Below, in pieces: positions 49,693-59,907 of a stretch of DNA of 64,000 bases. Every line of letters starts with the position of its first letter. Position 1 is the stretch's first letter. The stretch lies in the NCBI GenBank assembly GCA_032622095.1, contig CP136068.1:52446443-52510442 (forward strand), given 5' to 3'. Made by a program: the position numbers and the translations under genes. The notes beneath the pieces were generated by a model. The model was not told the origin of the DNA and did no database searches. It saw nothing but the letters and a program-made list of their open reading frames with translations. This stretch comes from Siphonodentalium dalli (Eukaryota > Mollusca > Scaphopoda > Gadilida > Siphonodentaliidae).

Positions 49693-49790
49693 GGCATGAT
49701 CTAATAAAACTCATAAAGATGTAAAGCCTCTATCAATCTGACATTAATTCTATATTGGTAGATGTAATGTTTATGCCTTTTGGCCCTTTC

Positions 49791-50025
49791 ATGACTGGAA
49801 CTTCCTGAATTATTGTGAAAACCCTGTGCCAATGCATTCTCTTATATAAGCGAGAATATACATAAGAGAATGCATTGGCCTAACAATATTTACCTTGCTC
49901 TTGTAAGCCAGTGCATTCTCTTATATATGCGAGGCTCCCCATGGGGGACTCACATATATAAGAGAATGCACTGGCAGAGGAACTTTAATGCTGCACCAGT
50001 GCAGCTCCCATCATGAAAGGGTTAA
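49791..50025. mobile_element. Family B TTAA MITE
   Basis: The left end CCCTTTCATGACTGGAACTT has lost its TTAA (GGCCCTTT). The right end is CATCATGAAAGGG-TTAA. Two internal palindromes built on GCCAGTGCATTCTCTTATAT are present. Confidence 0.8.
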
Positions 50026-50070
50026 AGACCATGAAGTCCTTCAATATGTTTTACAGTGTATCCTCTGGTA

Positions 50071-50260
50071 TTAACCCTTTCTATACTAAAGCATCATTGA
50101 CGAGCAGTTATCCCATAGGAAATGTTCAGATAATAAGTTCAACAAACAACCATAGGTCATTGAACTTATTATCTCAACATTTCCCTCAATAAATTTCCCT
50201 TCTGTACTTCAATTTATCTTTAGCTAACTTGGAGAATCCATTTAGTATAAAAAGGGTTAA
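50071..50260. mobile_element. Intact family A TTAA MITE
   Basis: A complete short copy (190 bp): TTAA-CCCTTTCTATACTAAA at the left and TTTAGTATAAAAAGGG-TTAA at the right, with the usual GAAATGTTCAGATAATAAG interior. Confidence 0.8.
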
Positions 50261-50633
50261 AGCATTAGAACAAGAGGAACTAACTAACAATAGTTCAATC
50301 TGATGCGATAATCTACGTACTACAAATTGGGGGTTTTCAGTGAAATTGAACTTCGAATTGAAAGATAATCGCAAATCGATTACGTGCTCTCCGTCGATGC
50401 AAAGGGGCAGCAGTATTTACATGTATAAACATCACGTTATTTAAGCTACTACATCTTGAAACCAACTTTGAAACACAAGCCCCACTAATAGGGTCTGGAT
50501 GCGGATAATTTCACCCAGTTTCAAATAAATATTTTCCAGTATAATTTCTAAATCTCTGTAAAGTTTTGATTAATGAATATGGAAGTGTTATACATGTACA
50601 TTTCAAGGATACCGACACGTAACAAATATTTCT

Positions 50634-50976
50634 GATATGGTTCATGACGGGAGCTGCCCTGGGGCAGCATTAAAGAACTTGTGCCAGTACATTCTCTGAT
50701 ATATGCGAGTCTCCAATAGGGAACCTTGCAGATATATAGTAACCTTGCAGATATATAGTAACCTATAGTGGTCACTGGAAAGACAAGAAAGTCGTCCAAA
50801 CGATATTATCTGCAAGAGAATGCACTGGTTTCAAAGGTCAAGGTAAATACTGTTACTTAGGCCAATGTATTATCTTATATATGCGATACTCCCCTATGGG
50901 AGACTCGGATATATGAGAGAAGGCATTGGCACAGGGTTTTCGTAAATTGCAGGAAGCTCCAGTCATTGAAGAGTTA
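50634..50976. mobile_element. Family B TTAA MITE with an internal insertion
   Basis: The left end is decayed (GGTTCATGACGGGAGCTG) and the right end is CCAGTCATTGAAGAG-TTAA. A roughly 85-bp stretch at about 50,725-50,812, including two copies of CCTTGCAGATATATAGTAA, is absent from sister copies. Confidence 0.7.
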
Positions 50977-51341
50977 ACCAATTTTTTTTTTTATGCATGG
51001 GAATGCTGAATATTCAAATCCTATTTTTGAATTGATTAGGCAGCCCAACTCACAAATCAAATCGAGTCTCAAAGCTTTACAGGGGCCTACGATAACCAAA
51101 TCAAGTCTGTGTATGGCATTGGTGTTAATGCGGCTCTACTTTCCTTATGAGATATTTAACACAAAATTAACTGCATTTTTGATATAAAATGGCACTGTGA
51201 TCCTACACTGGACAACATTCATTTGTATTTACATATTCCTGATTTCATCTATGTTTCATTTACATAATTTACATATTTTTAATGAATTTTATATACAGAC
51301 CATGTTAATGATATGTACCAGTGTTTAAGTTATGCAACAGA

Positions 51342-51445
51342 ATGAATATTCATCAGTGCACAATCAATATCTCTGATGAATATTCATTAGTGCATAATCA
51401 ATCTATCATGAATATTCATCAGTGCATAATCAATCTCTCATCACA
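51342..51445. repeat. About 33-bp degenerate tandem repeat, 3 units
   Basis: Copies of ATGAATATTCATCAGTGCA followed by (C/T)AATCAATCTCTC. Each unit contains the palindrome GAATATTC. Confidence 0.75.
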
Positions 51446-51515
51446 GATATATCTCCTCAATGTGGTTCAATCCCATTTGCATAAAAAGGTGCCTCCTTGT
51501 TGAACTTTGAACTCT

Positions 51516-51747
51516 TTAAACCATTCTTTACTAAATTGATTCTCCCACTCAGTTATAAAACTATTCATTAGAATGGTCTATTGCTCAGTTGGAGGGATGT
51601 TCAGGTAAAACAGACGACAGTATGCCAAAAAGATAATACAAGTTCAGAAGGATTCACATTCTTTGGCCCTGTGATCATTTGTTAAACTTATTATCTGAAT
51701 ATTTCCTGAGTCAACTACTAGCCCATGAGCAATTAGTAAAGTGTTAA
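51516..51747. mobile_element. Family A TTAA MITE
   Basis: The left end is TTAA-ACCATTCTTTACTAAA and the right end AATTAGTAAAGTG-TTAA. The interior (ACTCAGTTATAAAACTATTC, GGAGGGATGTTCAGG) matches the family. Confidence 0.75.
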
Positions 51748-51780
51748 TAACGAATCGCTCACTAAAGGTTATTTGCTGAA

Positions 51781-51990
51781 CCTATTATCGGAGCATTCCT
51801 GAACATTTCCTGATATTGCCTGAACATTCCCTATCATTCCCTGATGTTACCTGATATTACCTGATATTGCCTGAACATTCCCTATCATTCCCTGATATTG
51901 CCTGAACATTCCCTATCATTCCCTGATATTTGCTGAACATTGCCTGAATATTCCCTGAACATTCCCTGAACATTCCCTCAAATTGCCTGA
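51781..51990. repeat. Degenerate tandem repeat of CCTGAACATTCCCTATCATT
   Basis: A mixture of 10-12-bp words (CCTGAACATT, CCCTATCATT, CCCTGATATTG) repeats with variable order over about 210 bp. It starts next to the words TTATCGGAGCATTCCTGAAC, which resemble family A MITE interior (TTATCTGAACATTTCCT), so it may have grown from a MITE fragment. Confidence 0.7.
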
Positions 51991-52493
51991 ACATTATGTT
52001 TTCCGAACTGTCATATGTTTATAAAAAGACATATAAAAGAATGAACCATTCTAATGTATACTTTTATCCATTCAGTAATTAAATGAATTGCACTTGCTTG
52101 TATGGAAATGAGGTGACCACCAGTAAGGAGACTTAATTGTCAAGCAAACAGTCAATCAACAATGCTCAATTATACAATCAACCATCCATTAATCAACTAT
52201 ATTTATAATTAACAGTTCTCAACCAAGCACTCCAGTATCTATCACATTTCATACGCTCAAACTCAATCAGTAATTAATTTTTGCTTTACGTGAAGCACTT
52301 TCAAGTCAATTTTCTAACCACCAGAATATAACATTTTTTTATATACATTTTATTTTCAAAAACAAAGTTAGATATAAGCTGAGACTCGTCAGACTTGTTA
52401 TTATGATTCGTGTACAGATAGTTATTATGTTATCGTGTACAGCTATGAATTTAGGACCTTTCACTCTTTATGACATGCAGGCCTCAAAATATG

Positions 52494-52595
52494 GAGAATG
52501 AGGTCCCCAGAGGGTGAATTTAGTGACCCTACCCCAGCACAGTGGGCCAGCATCACTAAATTCACCTTCTAGGGACCTCATTCTGCTTAGGCCTC
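52494..52595. mobile_element. Hairpin core of the hAT-like MITE
   Basis: AATGAGGTCCCCAGAGGG mirrored by CTTCTAGGGACCTCATT, without the outer CAAGCCTTGAAA ends. It is a truncated relative of the element at 8508-8656. Confidence 0.7.
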
Positions 52596-52681
52596 ATCTC
52601 TTCTGGAAAGTATCTTTATTATCAAATTAACAAGATTTTTTACTTTCTTTAGAAATTTCTTGTTAATTTTTAATTTAGTTT

Positions 52682-52880
52682 CTCTATAACCCCAAATTGT
52701 CTCCCATTCACATATATAAATAAGAGAATGCATTGGCACAGGATCTTTAATGATTTGGCCTGGAACCATGAATACATCTTTAATTTTGAGAATTCGGCTC
52801 AGATTGACATTCCTAAACATGGATTTTAGCCATACTGTTTTAGTACTGATCTGGTCTGCCCTGGCAGTAAAAGAGTTGAA
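52682..52880. mobile_element. Decayed family B-like MITE fragment
   Basis: AACCCCAAATTGTCTCCC is followed by CATATATAAATAAGAGAATG and CATTGGCACAGGATCTTTAA, then ends CTGGCAGTAAAAGAGTTGA. Only one palindrome arm is present. Confidence 0.5.
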
Positions 52881-53151
52881 CAAGTGAATGACAAAAATAT
52901 AGTTCATTGCAAGCCTGAAAATTCATTTATATACACTAAAGTTTGATAACAATGATATATTTATTTAAAAATATATTTTTAATTTTAAGAGTTTTCAGAT
53001 GTACAATATGAATAAGCTCAAAACAAACTCATAGTTTTACATCATAGTTTGCATAATATGGACAGATCGGTATGTGTGAAATGGGATTAGAACAATTCAT
53101 AACCCTCAATAAACATTGAGTAAAGATGCGTGAAATGATGGCGCAGGTTAG

Positions 53152-53867
53152 CTAATACTCAGCCTCTAGTCGCACTTTTTGATGATTTTTTTACTTGGCA
53201 GTGCTTCATATCGGTTGATAAATGTTTCGTCACATGCAAGGTGCAAACTGTTCATTTCAAACTGTCGGCATTTACGAACAACTAAGAGCAACTAACGCGT
53301 GCAAACTTGCTTGTGTTGTCATAAATTGACAAACTCACATTGATAAAATGTTTGTATATACCTTTTTATAGCGTTTGTTGATATAAATGTTGACAGACGT
53401 AGCATTGACCTCAGACCTCTAGCCAGTTTACCAACAACACGGAATACCGGAATTGCATGTGGGGTGCTCCCCATAAACAAAGGAGGAAAGTACATCACAG
53501 AAGAAATTTGATAGCAAGATCTCACAGCGTCATTATACCCGCTCACGCGGAATTGGCGATCAAGAAAATAATAGAATAGGATACATTTATATTAATGGAA
53601 TAGATTTATTCCAACAATGATGCGGAGGGTGTTATAGGAAGCTTACCGAATATCATTGGGATGTGGTGACGGTGGGAGAGCATCTGTTTTAAAAAAATAC
53701 AGCAAAATTAGCATTCTGTCTACTATTCCGTGTTTTTTATTTATGTAATTTGTCTCGATACTTCCTGTACATCACCACGGCTTGTGTCTGGCAGACAAAC
53801 TATCAGCTGACAGGAGGCCGCCAGATAAAAAAAATCATAAACAGGCCAACTAGAGGCTGAGTATTAG
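53152..53867. mobile_element. 716-bp element with perfect 19-bp inverted ends
   Basis: CTAATACTCAGCCTCTAGT at 53,152-53,170 is mirrored exactly at 53,849-53,867. A TA dinucleotide can be placed at both borders, as for Tc1/mariner-type elements, but the exact border is ambiguous. An internal minus-strand frame of 75 codons shows no recognised transposase. It is probably non-autonomous. Confidence 0.65.
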
Positions 53868-53957
53868 ATAGGCAGAGGTGAGCTGCAATTCCAAGTTAAA
53901 ACTTCCTGCCAATCACTGAACTAAGTACTACTTCTGATGAGGACCTCATAACTAGTA

Positions 53958-54211
53958 TTAACCCTTTGAGTGCCAGGTCCGACTTTTGTATCAACCCATA
54001 TACCCTGTGCCAATGCATTCTCTTATATATATGCGAGTCGACCATAGGTCGCCTCGCATATATAAGAGAATGCATTGGCTTAACAATTTTTTTGTTTTTT
54101 TGTTTTTTTTACAGTTTTTTACAATTTTAATATATTTTATTATATTCTTTAACAGACTTATTGTGTAGGTTTAGGGCCGATAATATCGGCCCCTGGCACT
54201 CAAAGGGTTAA
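53958..54211. mobile_element. TTAA MITE with a different terminal repeat (family C)
   Basis: TTAA-CCCTTTGAGTGCCAGG is mirrored by CCTGGCACTCAAAGGG-TTAA. The termini differ from family B after CCCTTT, yet the interior has the same GTGCCAATGCATTCTCTTAT / TATAAGAGAATGCATTGGC palindrome as family B. The second half has been replaced by T-rich sequence. Confidence 0.8.
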
Positions 54212-54866
54212 CTACCATTTCAGGCTCGTCTAATTTAACATATTACTCAATTGCAAAACATCAAATGTTACAAGCCAGACAATGAGGGTGCACATTCAAA
54301 CTCCAGCTCCGAAATTTTCTTGAGTGCAACGTGTTAACTGAAAACTTTAGTTTGAACACAACAGAATTTGATGTAGTGTATCACTGGATTAGTAGACAGG
54401 CTTAGAATGAGAACGTTCGTATACAGATAAATATTATCCAGTTTTATCGACATGCGATAACATCAGGCGATCACATACATCATGTGACCTTTAGAAACTG
54501 AGATAGCATGAAGTTAGAAGTTCTCAATTTAAACCTGTTTACAACTAATTATTAAAAAGAACAAGTTCAGAGGTACACGACATTCTGTCATGGTTAGTAG
54601 GCCCAAATGAGGTATAATTCTTGTCATGAAAGTAACAATATGTTACTGCTTCTGGCACAAAAGATGACAGGATACCTTAGATGCTACTATATTCGATTCA
54701 CATGCCGTTTGGAAAGACATTTAGTCAATTTCCTGGTACCTTGGAAAAATAATATACATTTACGCACTTCTAAATTGTTTTGTAACCACATAAATGCATC
54801 CCCCAGTCCTATCCCAGTTATCTCGTGATATGCATACACAAAAATAAAGACTGCATCAATCCTGTC
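54212..54866. other. Intergenic, nothing recognised
   Basis: No gene or repeat supported. Confidence 0.35.
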
Positions 54867-55103
54867 AAAGACACCCTGTCTGATTTAACACCCCTAAATT
54901 ACTATTTCTTCTTATTAATCGGCTGTAAATTACTATTTCTTCTTATTAATCGGCCCTAAATTACAATTTCTTCTGATTTAACACCCCATAATTACTATTT
55001 CTTCTGACTTTAGCGGTGTTAAATTAGAAGAAATAGTAATTTAGGGGTGCTAAATCAGAAGAAATAGAAATTTAGGGGTATTACATCAGACAAGGTATCT
55101 TTA
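54867..55103. mobile_element. Inverted-repeat element with an internal tandem unit
   Basis: ACCCTGTCTGATTTAACACC at the left is mirrored by ACATCAGACAAGGTATC at the right. Inside, CCTAAATTACTATTTCTTCT is repeated several times, first in one direction and then in the other (AGAAGAAATAGTAATTTAGG). Confidence 0.65.
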
Positions 55104-55655
55104 AAGTAAACTCAATAATAAATAATGCTGAAATTATGGCAACCAATAATTTAAAGTGGACTGCTGAACAACTTGTATCAAAAATAAAATATTGCACACA
55201 AGGATGAAATTATTCCAGGAGAATTCTCTATCAAATTAAAAATAAACTCAGAACTTGAATTATGATTTTTAATTTTAAGAGTTACATTTCAGATTTGACA
55301 ACCCTCAGTCTTACACAACTACAACAACAGCCAACTAGGTTTATATGTAAAAACATATTTACTTCAAACATTATATTTCACAGGTTATACAGGAATGTCG
55401 CATCTCAATCCAGCTAAAATAGGGGTGGGGGTGGGCATGAAGTAACAGAGCCATGAAGATGTCATAAGGTGATAATTATTGATTTCCAATCTAAACTTTG
55501 TAATTGTATTATGTACTCTTATGTACCGAAATTTGGGTCTAATTTCAGAATATGGAAAAATTTGAGTTGGATTTGTCCTGTCTTGAATGTCCCTGTTTTA
55601 GCATTCAGAGTTGTGAGTCATGGTGCAGCCATCGACACTCTTGATACAGTGTAGC
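55104..55655. other. Intergenic, nothing recognised
   Basis: No gene or repeat supported. Confidence 0.35.
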
Positions 55656-55658
55656 CAC

Positions 55659-56035
55659 CCACACACGCTGATATTCGGGGCGGCCATAGACACACACTTG
55701 ATATTCGGGGCGGCCATAGACACACTTGATATTCGGGGCGGTCACCCAAACACTTGATATTCGGGGCGGCCACCCAAACACTTGATATTCGGGGCGGCCA
55801 CCCAAACACTTGATATTCGGGGCGGCCACCCAAACACTTGATATTCGGGGCGGCCACAACACACTTGATATTCGGGGCGGCCACCCAAACACTTGATATT
55901 CGGGGCGGCCACCCAAACACTTGATATTCGGGGCGGCCACAACACACTTGATATTCGGGGCGGCCACCCAAACACTTGATATTCGGGGCGGCCACAACAC
56001 ACTTGATATTCGGGGCGGCCACCCAAACACTTGTG
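55659..56035. repeat. 26-28-bp GC-rich minisatellite, about 14 units
   Basis: The unit is CACTTGATATTCGGGGCGGC then CACCCAAA (28 bp) or CACAACA (a shorter form). The two length forms are interspersed. CpG-containing units in an AT-rich neighbourhood make it stand out. Variants at the left edge read CATAGACACA. Confidence 0.9.
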
Positions 56036-56218
56036 ATACAGTGTAGGCATGTTGTTCAGCAGTATACTCTAATAACTATTAATAACAATATTGAATAACC
56101 GATGATGACCCACACACAGCTGTGGATGGATAAGATTTCTAGTTTACTATAAAACAATAAATATGTATTCTCAACAACTTCTATTCTATATTGATTTTCA
56201 TATGTCTAAATTAATCCT

Positions 56219-56483
56219 AACCCTTCCATGACTGGAGCTTCCTGAAATTTTGGAAAAACCCTGTGCCAATGCATTCTCTTATATATGCGAGTCTTCCATA
56301 CCTAGGGCGCCTTGCATATATATGAGAATGCATTGGCCGAACAATATTTACCTTTGTCTTGTAAGTCAGTGAATTCTCTTATATATGCGAGGCTCCCTAT
56401 GGAATACTCGCATATATAAGAGTATGCACTGGCACAGGGTGTTTAATGCTGCACCAGTGCAGCTCCCATCATGAAAGGGTTTA
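56219..56483. mobile_element. Family B TTAA MITE
   Basis: The left end is AACCCTTCCATGACTGGAGC and the right end is CATCATGAAAGGG-TTTAA, with two full internal palindromes. Confidence 0.75.
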
Positions 56484-56488
56484 AGCAT

Positions 56489-56796
56489 TTAACCCTTTCT
56501 ATACTAAATGGTTTCTCCCAGTCAGTTTTATATTGTACAAAGGAATTGTCTATTATTCATTTACAGGGATGTACAGGCAATATAAGCAGACAACAGATAA
56601 ATAAAAGTACAGAAGGAGTCCTATTTATTGAGGGAATTGTTTAGATAATAAGTTTGTTAAACTTATTATCTGAACATGTCCTATGGGATAACTACTCATC
56701 AATGATGCTTTAGTATAGAAAGGGTTAAACTTATTATCTGAACATGTCCTATGGGATAACTACTCATCAATGATGCTTTAGTATAGAAAGGGTTAA
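56489..56796. mobile_element. Family A TTAA MITE with a duplicated right end
   Basis: The left end is TTAA-CCCTTTCTATACTAAA. The right end TTTAGTATAGAAAGGG-TTAA occurs twice because a 68-bp segment (56,656-56,723) is repeated in tandem at 56,724-56,791. Confidence 0.8.
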
Positions 56797-56845
56797 AGAG
56801 GGAACACAGAATAAAGTAGAGCCAATTTCCATAAATTTTAAATCC

Positions 56846-57377
56846 TTAAACCTTTCATGACGGGAGCTGCGCTGGTGCAGCATTAAAGACCCTATGCCAG
56901 TGCATTCACTTATATATGCGATTCTAACATATATAAGAGAATGCACTGGCTTACAAAATCAAGGTAAATATTGTTAGGCCAATGCATTCTCTTATATATG
57001 CGAGGCACTCTTATGGGGAAACTCACATATATAAGAGAATGCACTGGCTTACAAATTCAAGGTAAATATTGTTAGGCCAATGCATTCTCTTATATATGCT
57101 AGGCGCCCTCTCTAAACAAACAGTTAATTTAATCAGCGCTGGAGCAGCATTAAATATCCTGTGCCAGTGCATTCTCTAATATGTATGCGAGTCTCTCATA
57201 GGGAGCCTCGCATATATAAGAGAATGCACTGGTTTACAAGGTTAAGGTAAATATGGTTAGGCCAATGCATTCTCTTATATTTGCTAAGCGACCTATGGGA
57301 GACTCACATATATAAGAGAATGCAGAGGCACAGGGTTTTCGCAAAAATTCAGGAAGCTCCAGTCATCAAAGAGTTAA
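56846..57377. mobile_element. Expanded family B TTAA MITE
   Basis: The left end is TTAA-ACCTTTCATGACGGGAG and the right end CCAGTCATCAAAGAG-TTAA. The interior holds four or more palindrome modules (GCCAATGCATTCTCTTATAT / ATATAAGAGAATGCACTGG) instead of the usual two, so modules have been duplicated. It lies only 188 bp beyond the SIK stop codon and could be part of the SIK 3' untranslated region. Confidence 0.75.
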
Positions 57378-57564
57378 AGACTTTCTCTTCCTGTCATTTG
57401 CTTACAGCATCTGAGCATCCCTAGAAATGTAGAATTGACTATTCCAATGCTTAGAACTGAATGGGTAAATCCATTCACTAAACAAACGATGATAATCTTT
57501 GGCTGTGTGAGGGTCATCCGATTTCCACACAAAATTACAATTATTTAACCTCACAAAGCGCTCA

Positions 57565-59412
57565 TCAAGAGAGATCCATCTCTTCATCATTCCCAACATT
57601 CACAATCGGCTTCTGAGAATATGAAGCCTGCAAAATCGACTGTGCTTGCGATATTTGTGAATCGCTCGCCGAGCATGGAGTATTTCCATTCACAGAAATG
57701 TCGCCTACACACAGATGATTTTCACTTCCGATAGAAAGTCCTGCGATTCCTGTCCCAACACTCGCAAAATATGATTGGTCCTGCGAATGTGCCTTCCCAT
57801 TTGGAAAAGCCATGTCGCCGCTAACATTCGGATAAATACCTAATGTATTACTGCTTTCTGCCAACGTTCCTGAACCCGAATAACTTCCTTGCAGAAGCGT
57901 GTGAGAAAGAACGTCCTCCGACAGTTCAAGTTTTTGGCCAGGTGGCAGAAGTTGCGAAAGAGTGTTTTTTCGTTCAACTCTCGCACCAGTTGACTGATTG
58001 CTTGCACTTGATAATTGATCTTCTAAGCTAAAGTCATTAAAATTTGGTGGATTTTTCGTGTCGATTTGCAACATTTGTAGTTGCTGTTGGAGCGGCGTGT
58101 GTTTCTGGAACGTCTGCCGTTTTTGTTGCAGACGATGCTGAAGAAGCTGTTGCTGTAACGATTTGACGGGTGACTGAATTTGATATGCTGACATTGGCAA
58201 CTCTTCTGTTCTGTCAATGTGTTGCTCTAGCTGTCGACTGTGCTTCATCGCCAAGAATTTATGTGGCTGCATGTCGACCGTGTCTGAAGGTAAACTCATC
58301 CTTTTCAATAAAGGATGTGATGATTTTATCCCATACCTAGAATTATACTCATCCAGCGACATTTGTCGAAAACCGGCTCTGTCATTATAATGACGTTGCC
58401 TGGCCCGTAAAGCCTCTTCATCGTTTAAAAATTCCTTGTACCTGTTTTGAAGCTCTTGATGTTCCTGGCGAAGTTCGGCCATGCCTTGCGTCCGCATTCC
58501 TTCACGTAATCGTTGCTTAAACGCTATAACTCCTTGAGCTACAAGTCCATCAGAAGCTCGTCTGCCTTCCCTGAAATTAACAGGTGACCTCATTCGCGAC
58601 CTCTCCATGGTAACATTTTCCTGCAGCGTGCATGTTTTTTCATCGGTAGCATCAGATATTGCGTTCGAATCCTCACTGACCTGGCTTAAAGGTGGCTGAT
58701 TGTCATTTGGGCCTCCGACTAGACCAGGATGCAACAGAGAATTGATGCTACTTTGAGAGTTTAGACAAAGACTAGACATAGAATCGGGCTCAAACGATGA
58801 GTCGAAGCTGGTGAATGTCGAACTCAAGTTTGGCTGGTCAGTTTTCGATTGATCCTTGTTACTGTTGTTCGATTCAACTCCAACAATTTGTGACATATCA
58901 CCAAAAGCACAACTCGGGACCAGCCCGATGCCGTACCCATCACGAGCGAAACCCTGATCACGACTCTCCACGTTATCACGATTATCCTCCTTTTCATACA
59001 TATCTGCTTCAACACCCTCGTCGATTGACGTTGTTATCACTTGACCAGGAACATGCGTTTTGACCGTTGGTTTTGGAAACACTTCCTGTATGGCTATATT
59101 CACACCAGGTGGCACCTGTATGTTCTCGATGTCCAACAGTTGACCCCTATTACGAACAGGGACTGATGGGTAATCGACAGACTGACTTGTCTTCAGACAC
59201 GCTAGAACCTGCGATGCAGTAAGAAAGGGTGCACCAGCGCCTGTCATGTTCGGAGCATTCCTTATTATTGCTTGGTCCGATATAGTACTTGGTCTTCTCT
59301 TCCGTGGATCGACACAATTGTCTGTGGGATAACTGTATCGATGTTGACGAATTCGTTCTTGTAAAAGGTAATATATTGCTGTGTAATGATCGTATGCATC
59401 ATTCTTTAGAGC
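57565..59412 (-). CDS. Salt-inducible kinase (SIK2/SIK3-like), last coding exon
   Basis: This exon encodes about 615 residues. It starts ALKNDAYDHYTAIYYLLQER, the second half of the UBA domain that follows the kinase domain of SIKs. Next is RKRRPSTIS (near 59,276-59,305), which matches the PKA-phosphorylated 14-3-3 site RRPSTI of vertebrate SIK2/3, and later SPVNFREGRRASDG (near 58,545-58,585), the second PKA/14-3-3 site. A glutamine-rich block LQQQLLQHRLQQKRQ is also typical of SIK2/3. The acceptor is TTGTTGACAG at 59,413, phase 0; the stop is at 57,565-57,567. SIKs are AMPK-related Ser/Thr kinases activated by LKB1 that phosphorylate CRTC coactivators and class IIa HDACs; cAMP/PKA inhibits them through these sites. 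SIK2 versus SIK3 is not resolved. Confidence 0.93.
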   Translation of the reverse strand, partial: ALKNDAYDHYTAIYYLLQERIRQHRYSYPTDNCVDPRKRRPSTISDQAIIRNAPNMTGAGAPFLTASQVLACLKTSQSVDYPSVPVRNRGQLLDIENIQVPPGVNIAIQEVFPKPTVKTHVPGQVITTSIDEGVEADMYEKEDNRDNVESRDQGFARDGYGIGLVPSCAFGDMSQIVGVESNNSNKDQSKTDQPNLSSTFTSFDSSFEPDSMSSLCLNSQSSINSLLHPGLVGGPNDNQPPLSQVSEDSNAISDATDEKTCTLQENVTMERSRMRSPVNFREGRRASDGLVAQGVIAFKQRLREGMRTQGMAELRQEHQELQNRYKEFLNDEEALRARQRHYNDRAGFRQMSLDEYNSRYGIKSSHPLLKRMSLPSDTVDMQPHKFLAMKHSRQLEQHIDRTEELPMSAYQIQSPVKSLQQQLLQHRLQQKRQTFQKHTPLQQQLQMLQIDTKNPPNFNDFSLEDQLSSASNQSTGARVERKNTLSQLLPPGQKLELSEDVLSHTLLQGSYSGSGTLAESSNTLGIYPNVSGDMAFPNGKAHSQDQSYFASVGTGIAGLSIGSENHLCVGDISVNGNTPCSASDSQISQAQSILQASYSQKPIVNVGNDEEMDLS

Positions 59413-59907
59413 CTGTCAACAAGAACATGATATTAATTTATACCTGGGTGGAAAAAACAACAGGTTGCAACACGGGTGCTGGCATACTCTTGCAGTGCCA
59501 AATTTAAACATGGACAAGACGGAACCCCAAATTTAGGACTACAACATCAACATTTCCAAATATACAAAGAAGAAGAAAAAGGATAACTCTATCTAAAGCA
59601 GAAAATGTGAATGTCTTGGGTCCTGGGGACATCTTCCATATCAAATTCAACTCAGATGAGATGAAGCAAGATAAATGCCCAGACGGATACTACCGGTAGA
59701 TGGACAAAGTCAATACAATATATCCACAATGTTTTTTTTAAGTGGACGTAATTAAAAAGGTTCTATTGTTTTTATATTATAAGAAGATTATAAATGGTTT
59801 CTTGCAATTGCAATTCAAAATTTACTTCTACCTGTTAATATTATCACACAAGTTTGTTACGACACGGTGGTAGAATGATTTATGCTGATCATTGGACCTC
59901 TATAGTG
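59413..59907 (-). other. SIK intron, unique part
   Basis: Sequence between the 39-bp array and the last exon. It contains CAAAGAAGAAGAAAAAGGAT and CTCTATCTAAAG, resembling the inverse of the 174-bp repeat (about 59,565-59,600). No exon was supported. Confidence 0.5.

Noticed and set aside
55605-56050. Three overlapping minus-strand frames (AAPNIKC, GRPEYQV, WPPRISS repeats)
   Set aside because: They are frame shadows of the 26/28-bp minisatellite, open in all frames because the unit lacks stops.
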